The notes under the pieces: generated by a model
Told to the model about the DNA's origin: nothing
Seen by the model: the letters and a program-made list of their open reading frames with translations, nothing else
Database searches by the model: none
Made by a program: the position numbers and the translations under genes
In this document: positions 37,244 to 46,559 of the stretch, in pieces
Layout: every line of letters begins with the position of its first letter
Position numbering within the stretch: position 1 is the first letter of the stretch
From: Coniochaeta sp. PMI_546
Taxonomy: Eukaryota; Ascomycota; Sordariomycetes; Coniochaetales; Coniochaetaceae
DNA length: 64,000 nt
Reading direction: 5' to 3'
NCBI GenBank assembly: GCA_021432605.1
Contig: MU271149.1
Location: 1,364,001 to 1,428,000, forward strand

Positions 37244-40200
37244 ATGAGGTTCGGGTATAACTTCCATCGGCGTATTACACCAGAATGGCACCGGCGATAT
37301 GTTGACTACAACCTACTGAAGCAGCTAGCCAAGCATCGGAAGGATGGTAGGATTTAGGATTACTAGTCCTTGATTTTACAGATGCTGACACAAATGCAGG
37401 GCTTAAAGTCTATGACAAGTTGCAAGACAGTCTGCAGATGTTGGAGTCGTTCTTTACGTTACGAATAGAGATCTTGCGCACCTCAGAGTCAGAACTATGC
37501 GACTTGTTCGGCTTGGACGTTGCGTCTTCAAGAATCCCAGATGCCGCGCAGATTTGTCCATTCGAGCTGACGCTGCTCCTTGAGGCTTTCCAGGAGTTCC
37601 AACAAGACTGGAGAAAGCTTCACTGGTTCGTAAGGGTCAATACCGATGCAGTGGACAGAATAATCGAAAAGCTTGGGCGACGCGAACAAGTAGACAGCGC
37701 GTCTTACCGCAACATTGGCTCTCGATGGCAATCCCTGCGGGAAGAATGGAAGAACGAACTCTCTCGAGGCCTCGAACGGCTCAGAGTGTTGATCACTGAT
37801 GTCACGGACGGTCTTGCTTCTCCGCGGCGAGGAAGAGGGACGTCCTTGTATCTCGCCCGAGCTTTTCTTCCACGTCCTTGGTCCGTGCCAGTCACCGACG
37901 AGGTCATCCAAGCCGTGCAGAGAGGCGACTTTAACTTCGTCATTAAGGCACTGGGTTTCCAGGGTCATGTGTCCAAGCTATCCGAAAGAAAGCTGCAAGC
38001 TCTAGCTGCCGACCTGTTGAGGTTCTCAGTCATGCTTAGGCCTGAGCAGGCCAAGGAAATTTGCAACCTATTATCCTCACCCGAGGGGTTTCTCATCGAG
38101 CACCAAGTGGTCAAATGGGCAATTCTGACAATGGGCCGAAGACAGAAGGCGGACACCAGCCGCGAGGCAATGCCTCATCGGCAACATCACGCCGCGATAA
38201 CGCTTCAGCCTCTAAGGGATATTCTGAATGCATGTACACGACAACTCCCTGAAATGCTCCTGACGGAAGACCGTCTTGGTCGACTGCCGGGCCACTACGC
38301 CGCTATGTATGATGTGCCCGGCAATGGATTCTGCAGCATGTTCTTGCCACATGAGCCCGATAATCATGCAAATGCCGTATCGGACGCCCCTCAGACCTTG
38401 GTTGCATCTCAAATCGCGGACTGGTCCCGACGCTTGAGGCGAGACTTAGGCTCGGAAGTGCTAGAATCAACAGACATTGAAGGATTGACGCCACTACATA
38501 TGGCTGTTATGGCAGACCACCCTAAGACTGTGGCCGATATGGTATGCACTATTCGAGATGAGTATGCCATTCGTGGGATTTCCTACGAAGAGGGGGGACT
38601 TGCTCAGATTGCACGGGAGCTAGTCCCTATGGCGCTGATGAATCGAATCAAGGTCGAGAACGTAGACGAAGACGTTTTCACTCATCTGATTAGATTGACA
38701 GGCGTGTATGCCGGTTGTCACGCAGCACTTACTGTAGCTGTTCAAGCAGGCTATACCGAAGCCACGTCATTTCTGTTCCAGGACTCCATTCTATCACGGA
38801 TATATAAGACAGACCATGGGCCCGAAAACGTCGAATACGAATTTGCCGACGAGAGAGGTTGGACTCCTTTGTTCCACGCATGCGCTTGGGGCAAGTATGA
38901 CGTTGTCAAGCGTCTTCTCGATTTTGGTGGCTGCAGTCAAATTAGGACTGACCACCTTGGCTGGACTGCAAAGGAGCACGCAGCACTCAATGGTCATCTC
39001 GCCGTTGCAAACCTGTTCGAGCCCTCCGGGCTACATGATATGACCGATGGACCTGTACGAGTTCCAGCACGGAGGATCGCCCAACCGAGGCTCCATTGCG
39101 CTGAAGGCGAGAGAATCATCATCGCCACTCTGGGTACCGAGCGTGTGCACGATGTGGTGACCGAAGTCAACCTGTCCTACTGCTCTTCAGTATATACACC
39201 TGGAAGTTACGACGGAGTGGCGTACACTTTGGAGGTTTCAGCGCCGGGAACTACGGCTCAGCCCCGAGTTGTCCGACTGCCCATATTAGATGACCAGATC
39301 AACGAGCCGTTTGTCTTCCCTATCCCTGCCGCAGTCGAGCCACGACTAGTGTTCAGGATTATCCGCCAAGGAGCCGTAGGGCAGGACATTATGGTGGGCA
39401 GTGGTACTGCTCTGTTAGAGGGCAATAACAGGCAATTGGGCGCCGGACGCCAGAGCCTCATCCGAGAGCAGACAATTCCTATTCTCAACAGGGATACCAT
39501 GGCCGTGGCAGGCACTGTGACTTTCACGTTCCTGGTCGCGAACCACTTTCCACACTTGCAGACTCCTCGTAAGGTAGACATTACACGCAAAGCTGGTGAT
39601 CCACCAGGCCTGATCGGCCACAGAGGCCTGGGACAGAACCTGAAGACGCATAAGTACCTCCAAATCGGCGAGAACACAGTCGAGTCCTTCGTCTCAGCAG
39701 CCAAGCTTGGCGCATCGTTTGTGGAGTTTGACGTCCAAGTCACAAAAGACCACGAGGCAGTGATCTTCCACGACTTCTCGCTAAGCGAATCGGGGACGGA
39801 TGTTCCCGTTCACGACCTAACGCTGGACCAGTTCATGTACGCCAGCAACATCCAGTCCCCCCACGGCAACCCCTTATCAGTCCTCGGGCCGGTCCATGCT
39901 CGCGATATTGAGCCAAGCAGACAACGGTCCCGTTCCGGAGGCCGCCATTTCGAAGCCGGGGCAATTCAGATCCGAGACAGGATGAAGCACACCGTCGACT
40001 TCAAGCTGAAGGGGTTCAAGCCTAATACTCGTGGTGATTTCATCCAGGACTCGTTCGCCACGCTCAGAGAGCTTCTTGTCCAGGTACCAGAACATGTCGG
40101 CATGGACATTGAGATCAGTTTGTCCCCTCACCATAATCAAGTCCACGACCTAGTGGGGAACTAACGAGTGACAGAGTACCCTCGCCTCCATGAAGCTACA

Positions 40201-40741
40201 GCCGCAGGCGTCGCCCCGATCGGAATTGATCTGAACACCTTCGTTGACGTCGCCCTAAAGGCAATCCATCACCACGGCGGGCATCGGCCAATCATCCTCT
40301 CGTCCTTCACGCCCGAGATTTGCATGCTACTCTCTGTAAAGCAGAAGGCCTATCCTGTGTTCTTCATCACGAACGCCGGCAAGGTCCCAATGTCGGACAT
40401 GGAACGTCGCGCCGCAAGCGTGCAAGTCGCGGTGCGATTTGCGCAGAAATGGAATCTCGCCGGCGTGGTCTTTGCATGCGAGCCGATGCTGCTTTGTCCG
40501 CGGCTGGTTGGGTATGTGAAGAACAGGGGGTTGCTGTGCGCTACATATGGAACGCTCAATAATGTGCCGGAGAATGTCAAGGTAAGTCCCGGGTGTTGGA
40601 TGGGGAGAGAGCATAACGGGGGAGACTGCTGACATGTTCCTGATACGATAGATTCAGGCCGAAGCTGGAGTGGATATCATTATAGCCGATCGAGTAGGCC
40701 TGATCGCAAAGTCTCTGGCTGCAATTCCGGCCCCGAAGTAG
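37244..40741 (+). CDS. gde1: SPX-ankyrin-GDPD protein, glycerophosphocholine phosphodiesterase of Gde1 type
   Basis: The exons are 37244-37346, 37400-40117, 40175-40581 and 40652-40741, giving 1105 residues. The introns are short (53, 57 and 70 nt); the second has a CTAAC branch point. Exon 1 starts MRFGYNFHRRITPEW, a typical SPX start, and continues LKVYDKLQ, then DWRKLHWFVRVN. The SPX domain (residues 1 to about 120) senses inositol pyrophosphate. Ankyrin-like repeats occupy about 370-580 (GLTPLHMAVMADHPKTV, GWTPLFHACAWGKYDVVKRLL). The GDPD domain (about 770-1095) keeps the catalytic GHRGLGQN, GENTVESF, FVEFDVQ and HDF residues and ends DIIIADRVGLIAKSL. Gde1 hydrolyses glycerophosphocholine to choline and glycerol-3-phosphate. 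Pho81/NUC-2 shares this architecture but, as I recall, has a degenerate catalytic site. The intact residues here favour Gde1. Confidence 0.9.
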
Positions 40742-41065
40742 GGTCCCATCTTCGGCATATCACATTCGAGGTACACATATCAAAGTTCCAGCGTGGCGGT
40801 TCAACCCTTCGCAGTTGTGTTCCGAGGTGCACTGTCACAGGACAACGACCTGTCGAATCAAGATCAGGGTATGAAGCTTTGATAGAGTATCCTTGATTTC
40901 TTCCAGACGACAACTTCGATCAAGTGAATTCGTCGGAAGCATTCGTAGTGCGTGCGTGCTGAAGAGTCGGTGCCACCAGGACAATGGACTTACACTTATC
41001 CTTCTCTAAGCTGAGCTCTTCCTAAGCGGGCAGCAAGAAGCAAAAGTGATTTCCGCAAAAGAAAT
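40742..41065. other. intergenic region
   Basis: This holds the 3' UTR of the Gde1-like gene and the flank of tRNA-Ser. Nothing else seen. Confidence 0.4.
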
Positions 41066-41157
41066 CGTCGAGGACAGGATTCGAACCTGCGCGTCCGAAG
41101 ACACGGCCTGAACTGCGAGATAGCAGGGCCGCCCGTTAACCACTCCGGCACCTAGAC
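41066..41157 (-). tRNA. tRNA-Ser (anticodon GCT) with an intron
   Basis: On the minus strand the acceptor GTCTAGG pairs with CCTCGAC except for one T-C mismatch at position 4-69. The D-arm is CCG/CGG around a GTGG loop. The anticodon stem CGGCC/GGCCG encloses CT-GCT-A, followed by an intron of about 11 nt. The long variable arm (GTGTC-TTCG-GACGC) marks a class II tRNA. The T-arm is GCAGG-TTCGAAT-CCTGT. Discriminator G and anticodon GCT give serine (AGC/AGU codons). The acceptor mismatch may mean a slightly degenerate copy. Confidence 0.88.
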
Positions 41158-41477
41158 TGTAGGAATACTTGTGATGACGCACACCTGCTTCTGGCTCCAT
41201 GTTGCATCTGCCACATGTGCGGGATCCAGATCGGGCACGGTGGGTAGGACATGACTCGAGCTCCGTTTCCTATTTGGAGCTTGGTTCGGATCCCTTCGCA
41301 GCGAAATCGAGGCGGAGCGACTTTCTGGGTGAAGGAGAGGTATCTCCCTGATTGACGGACAGCCAAGGCAGCTTACGATCCGGGATATCTTTTTAGCAAG
41401 TGGATGTGACAAGGAGTTACCAACAGGCAAGAGTCCTACACTAACGACTTCAAAGGCGCGAGGCAAAAAAGGACAAA

Positions 41478-41530
41478 ACGTACAACACCAGGGATTCCCC
41501 GGTGGTCACCCACCCGAGTACTAGTCTGGC
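41478..41530 (-). rRNA. 5S rRNA-like 3' fragment (probable pseudogene)
   Basis: The minus strand carries TAGTACTCGGGTGGGTGACC followed by ACCGGGGAATCCCTGGTGTT and GTACGT. This closely matches the 3' third of fungal 5S rRNA, including the GGGTGGGTGACCACC block. The expected 5' two-thirds is not recognisable upstream (towards 41600). It is therefore a truncated or highly diverged copy, or a 5S-derived element, rather than a working gene. Dispersed 5S copies and pseudogenes are normal in Sordariomycetes. Confidence 0.7.
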
Positions 41531-42254
41531 GATCATAAATATTGCCTACTGGATCTTGGAGGTCCAAAAATGGCAGCCTCAGATCTCGACAGCTCTCGCT
41601 GTATGCGGCCACCCCGTTTTGGTGTATCCGTGACACATGCAATTCACGATAAGACTGCGCCCCGTTTAAATGGCCGACGTGTCCATCCAGCATGCATTAT
41701 GGGCTTGGGGTAGCAGGCGCGTCAAAACGGCTCGGATGAAGGACTGCCAGCTGCCACGTTGACTCGCTGGCATTGGTGCAGTAGGAAGCACGTCAAAACC
41801 TGAAGCAGGAGAGCCCACCTTCGTATATCCGATCCTTGCTTCAGCCTTCCCGGTGTGTTCCTGGCTTTGAAGCTGTGGTGTTGCTCTGACTCGTGTCGAG
41901 ATATAATATCCTCCCTCTCTACTTCCTCGCCGCCACTACCGCCACTACATCGAAGTCGGACGGCTGCAAAGTCGTTGAGGTGCCACGGCGTTTGGATGAT
42001 CCTCCTCGGAAGCTTCGATGCCGAGATACAATATTGTATCTCGTAGCGGCCGTGAGCCCCTTCGAGCCCAGGCTGCGCTCAATTAGAGATCCGACACTCG
42101 TGGTAAAGAAGTCCGACGCATGTGGGCAAAATCCGCCGGCAGAAGCAGCATTGCGTCGACCTGCCTGGACCGGTACTCAGTGCACTGAGGACTGTTGCTG
42201 GTGAACGAGGTCTGTGATCAGGGCGGTCAAGACCCAAATGAAGTCGACGAGGTT

Positions 42255-42535
42255 GAGTCCCTAGCTGGCTGCCCAAGGACCTGGAACTGGCGCGCTGTTG
42301 TTCTCTCCGCGCGAAGCCCAGTAAAGTCGAAATGATTGGGTGCCCCGGTGGTTGTCGAGGAATCGGGCCTGACTATGTTGATGTCCACGTCGGGCCGGGG
42401 GCCCGATAAAGTCGAAATGATTGGGTGCCCAGCTGGCCCTCCGAGTAACAGGAGGCGTGCTGGGCCTTGTCGTGGTTGGTGCCTAGCTGGCACCTCCGTG
42501 GACCAGGAGGAGTGCTAGGCGTTGTCAACCATACC
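42255..42535. repeat. degenerate tandem repeat block
   Basis: The 24-mer TAAAGTCGAAATGATTGGGTGCCC's two copies start at 42322 and 42407 and are identical, 85 bp apart. The second copy runs into a pair of imperfect 54-bp units (about 42428 and 42482) sharing AGCTGG, CTCCG, CAGGAG and GTGCT-GGC-TTGTC segments. A related CTAGCTGG segment occurs at 42261. No frame is clearly conserved across the units. Confidence 0.7.
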
Positions 42536-42613
42536 GTTTGCAGTGGAGAATTGCCAGATGTCTTAGCATGCCGTAACGCGAACTCGATCAGCAGATGGCC
42601 TCTAGTGGATTGC

Positions 42614-43006
42614 CTAGCCCTCGTACGTGATCCCCGTCAAAGGCGCATGATGAGGAATGGGTGGCAGGGCGATCAGAGGTACGGGGCCATGGAGAGGGTG
42701 TATTGTCGCTGCTGATCTATCCGGAGGGTGAAGCACCTCTTGCAACTTCGAGTACCAAGTCGGGTACTTCCTCTTGTACCAATGTTCGACATGGGAGGTC
42801 AGGACGGCGCAGACTATCCATAGACCGAAATCGAGTGCCCATTTGCCGGGTTCCTTGCCATGGTACAAGAGGAGAAGTCCAAGAGGGAGATACTTACCCA
42901 GGGCAGCAAAGATACCTTTGGCTGCAAACGGCGGCAAGAGATCCAACAGACAACGGAGTATAGAAAAAACACAAAAACGCGCTGAGGCCCCGAGGCGGCA
43001 GCCCAT
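42614..43006 (-). CDS. small hydrophobic protein, unknown function
   Basis: The frame starts at the ATG at 43006 and encodes 130 residues. It contains two or three likely membrane segments: a Cys/Leu-rich stretch (FCVFSILRCLLDLLPPF), a second (LGKYLPLGLLLLYHG) and a third (ALDFGLWIVCAVLTSHV). These are followed by a charged WYKRKYPTWYSKLQEVL segment and a Pro/His-rich tail. I do not recognise the family. The sustained hydrophobic pattern and sensible charge distribution support real coding, but a chance frame cannot be excluded. The next membrane protein downstream (43742) is on the opposite strand, so the two are divergent across about 735 bp. Confidence 0.45.
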   Translation of the reverse strand: MGCRLGASARFCVFSILRCLLDLLPPFAAKGIFAALGKYLPLGLLLLYHGKEPGKWALDFGLWIVCAVLTSHVEHWYKRKYPTWYSKLQEVLHPPDRSAATIHPLHGPVPLIALPPIPHHAPLTGITYEG

Positions 43007-43741
43007 ATGGTAAAGTATGGAGAATAACGCTATAGTAGGCTGTTGGATCGAGATCGTAGGTCGGTTATAGGGAGAAGAAAAGGAGAAGATTCGAGCGAAT
43101 GGCACTGTAGGGAGGTTATTTATCTCTGGTCGAGTTCCATTGTCAACATGGAAAGAGCTATTGCTCTCGTGAAGGGGCAGCCGTCATCGCGTTACACATA
43201 TTAGAAGGCAAGTCCTCTTGATGATGTCTCCATCTTACTATAGGTGGTACGCTCCAGCAGCTATCTGGAACCCGTGGACCATCCGAAGCTTACATGTGCT
43301 GCATAGAAGCACTCAGGCACTCGGAGTCAAGGACACCTCATATGCCTTGGTAAATAAATATCCCCCTGGCAGTCAGAGAAAGACCACGGCTTCAACCCAG
43401 GAGATTAGGTTTCACTGGGAAGGACAGAACCAAGGAGTCAGATATAGTTTCCCTGCCTTCTACTTAAGGTTACCAGATACCTAAGGTACCTTAGGTAACG
43501 TTAATGACCAACGCTGCGGAGTCCGGAGGGGTACAAAATCCAGCAGCTCGCGCGGTCAGAGCCTATAATTTTATTCCCTTTCCCTCCGACCAAAACTTCC
43601 GTTCCTCAGTCTTCACCACCAGCATTTTTCAACATCAAGTTTGCCGACACCAGCAAGACCTTTTCAACATCAGCAATTCCCGACATCAAAGAAGCCAACC
43701 TTAGGAAATTGCTTGCCGCCGCCTCAGCTCTTGCCTCCATT
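43007..43741. other. divergent intergenic region with a 20-bp palindrome
   Basis: This region lies between two divergent membrane-protein genes. A perfect 20-bp palindrome TACCTAAGGTACCTTAGGTA lies at 43478-43497, about 245 bp upstream of the plus-strand start. It may be a regulatory site or one member of the dispersed palindrome family. Confidence 0.5.
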
Positions 43742-44581
43742 ATGGCAGCTGCAAAACTGCCAATGTTCACCGACAATAAATCTCATCAACAATACAACCC
43801 GGATACCAGAATTCACAAAATAATCAGTTATACCAGACCGAAAGAAGTTCTTGTCCAGGTGGTCTCGGCGTGTATTACACTGAGCACCTTCATCCTCTTT
43901 CTCAACACATCTACTCTGGATTTCTGGACCGTCCATAGCAGTCCGTCAACCGCCTGGGCTATCACACCACTGCTCATCTACCCCCTCCTACCATCGCGAG
44001 GGCTGTTCTCCATTCCCTGCGAGGTCTTCCTTATCTGGCCAACCGTACTCGGGATTCTATACCATTTCGGCTCGATGATCCTGGATTCTATCAACGAACA
44101 ACTCCCGTCACACCCATGGCAATTTTGGCAGCCCCCGCTGATGTGGTTGACCCTGCTGGCCGGCTGTGACATGCTTTCCTCAAAACGACGAGGGCGTGAG
44201 TCGGCCAAAGAGAAGAACTTCAAAACGAGCTCAGACGAAGCCACGTATTGGCTGCTCCACGTTCCGGTCCTTACCTGGGTGATAGTCCCCTGCTTCCGGA
44301 ATCTCGCGGACGAAGCAGACTGGCGGTGGTTCGGCGTCCGCCTGCTACTCCTCTTGGTATACGTACGGGCATATATCGGAGTCGCGCACATCTTGAACAA
44401 GAGAATAATTCGACCTGGCGTGTGGCGTTTCGCATCGCGCCGGATATCCAGCTGGACATGGCTTCCCCAGAACGGTGCCGAGAGAGATTTCCAGCCCGTC
44501 GGGGGCAAGGTGCTCGCGGGTTGGGTGCTGGCTATGCCTTTCGTGCTGACAGTGATTATGGCGATTCGGTGGTCTGTATGA
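43742..44581 (+). CDS. multi-pass membrane protein, unknown function
   Basis: The ATG at 43742 is the first ATG in the frame and gives 279 residues in one exon. There are about six hydrophobic segments: VVSACITLSTFILFLN near residue 45, AWAITPLLIYPLL near 75, VFLIWPTVLGILYHFG near 100, LMWLTLLAGC near 130, VPVLTWVIVPCF near 175, RLLLLLVYVRAYIGVAHIL near 200, and a C-terminal GWVLAMPFVLTVIMAI. Loops carry KR-rich clusters (SSKRRGRESAKEKNFK). No catalytic or transport signature is visible. It resembles uncharacterised fungal integral membrane proteins. Composition and length support a real gene. Confidence 0.65.
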   Translation: MAAAKLPMFTDNKSHQQYNPDTRIHKIISYTRPKEVLVQVVSACITLSTFILFLNTSTLDFWTVHSSPSTAWAITPLLIYPLLPSRGLFSIPCEVFLIWPTVLGILYHFGSMILDSINEQLPSHPWQFWQPPLMWLTLLAGCDMLSSKRRGRESAKEKNFKTSSDEATYWLLHVPVLTWVIVPCFRNLADEADWRWFGVRLLLLLVYVRAYIGVAHILNKRIIRPGVWRFASRRISSWTWLPQNGAERDFQPVGGKVLAGWVLAMPFVLTVIMAIRWSV

Positions 44582-46559
44582 ATTGTGGGATGTGCGCCTT
44601 GGAGGCTGTGGAAACAACAAGTACATAATGAGATCGGGGGATGTTGTTGATGGCTGGACCGAGCTTGAGCTCCGGGTGGGAGGAACAACGGAAGGACGGG
44701 GGCTAGTGACATGGGGATCACGGTTCAAGGGTTTAAGAGAACAAGAAGGTCGAGGAAGGCCACGTGGGCAGGACCTTGGGGGACTTCAGCTACGAGGGAA
44801 GGACTAAGGACGGGACATGGACTCCACACCTGGGCAGAAGATGGCGCTCTCAAGATCAAAAATACCACACCTTCTCACCACTTTTTAGCTTATATACCTA
44901 GTATGTGACTTGGAAGACTAACTTTTCTACATTTCTAGATTCCTGAACTGTGTGGAAATGCCTTGATCTGCCTGATTAGGCATAGTACAGGGACATGCAC
45001 GCCAAACACGTCTGGCACGTTCGCCCTAGAGGACTCGCGTGCCTGTCCTGTCGGCGGTGGGGGGGCATCTCGACTAGTCTCATATCAGAAACAAGGGACA
45101 GGCACGATAGAGATATCTCTCCATACACCACCCTGGAATGTCAACCTGGGAGATCACTCAAGTCGTGTGAAAGGACTCGATCACTCAAGTCGTGTGAAAG
45201 GACTCGAGCGTCGCGAGGCGAGCGGCGCGGGCCGTCCCGCCCGAACCCCACATTGGTGTGACTTAACCCCTGAAGCACCGTGGACCCTAACCCTTCCCAC
45301 GAAACTCAGGTTAAGGTAACTGACACTGTTGATTGAGCTCGCCTTGGGCTAACAGCGTTGGGTTTGCGACGGGATAAGGTACAGTAACTACCTTAGTTGG
45401 GAAAGGACTCAGCGAATCGCACACACGGCTAACCGCCGATACGTGGCACAGCAGCAGCGCTCTAAAACATGTGACACAGCAGCCGCATAGAGAAGGGAGA
45501 GAACCGAGCAACTGGTCGGATTCATTACGTTCCTCATACTGACGCGGCGGTCACGAGCGTTTCATGAATCCCGCTTCATGCTCGGTGCCCGTAGCACCTG
45601 AACAGGTTCACGCCCCAAGAGGGTGGCGAGGGGCCCAAGCAGGCGTCGAAGGCTTAATTACGGAGCCTTGGGGACCTGCGCCGGCTTTACGGGCCGCCTC
45701 TGTGGATAAAATTTACTGGGCTGTATTTTCGCTCCGCCAGCTGCCAAAGCTTCCTGCCACCCACTTTGGGACCTTGACGGCCCTGGCAGACTCACTTTGC
45801 GCGCCCTGCATGCAGATATGCCTACAGATCTGTATCAAGCCAATTCAACATTTTCTACATCTTCGAGAGGAGCGTCCTTAGCGGCAAGAATAGTACGGCC
45901 CCGAGCTGTCTCTTGTCCGGCGTAGAATGTGGAACCCACGGCTCGGGGTGGTGATCCTGCCGGTGATGCGCATCCTCAATTCGGACTCGAAGCGGACGAG
46001 TAGTGAAGAAGACGGCCGGAGACGTTGAGTAAGAAGCCGAAATAGTAGGCAATTGTATACAATGGAAATAACTGCGGAAATCGAGGAGTTGAGGCCGGAT
46101 ACGTTCTGGATAAAACGAGGTGGTTTTGGCTGATAATTAATGGTATTGTATGACCCAAATCTGATTTGCCCAGTAACGATGCTTCATGTCTCGATATACT
46201 TCAGGGACGTTTAGTATTAACATTAGTGTGATAAACCGCAAAGCTATATATGTCTAATCTAGAAAACCGTGTAGAATAAGGGGGTATCATGCTCGCTTAG
46301 TCCAACTTCTCTTGCGACTTCTCTATGCCATGTGAGCAGGGGGTGTCTTGCATAATGTGACCTGAACAGCAACACCCCTTCCATCCTGCGCTCAATCAAC
46401 TAAGGCGTTTGTCCTCCGAAAGATGTCCTAGGTCCGACGTGGCACCGGTATGAACTAACCCCAATCTTGCGCCAGGACCATAAACAAATCTTTCAAGGTC
46501 CACCTCTCGCTCGCTTGCTCGTCGGAATGCTCCTCTCCTCTCGTTATCGTCAATGACCC
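44582..46559. other. 2-kb intergenic region with a 27-bp tandem duplication
   Basis: I see no gene here. A 27-bp unit starting TCACTCAAGTCG is perfectly duplicated at 45154-45180 and 45181-45207. One copy of ACTACCTTAG is at 45387-45396. The flanking genes are convergent. Confidence 0.5.
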
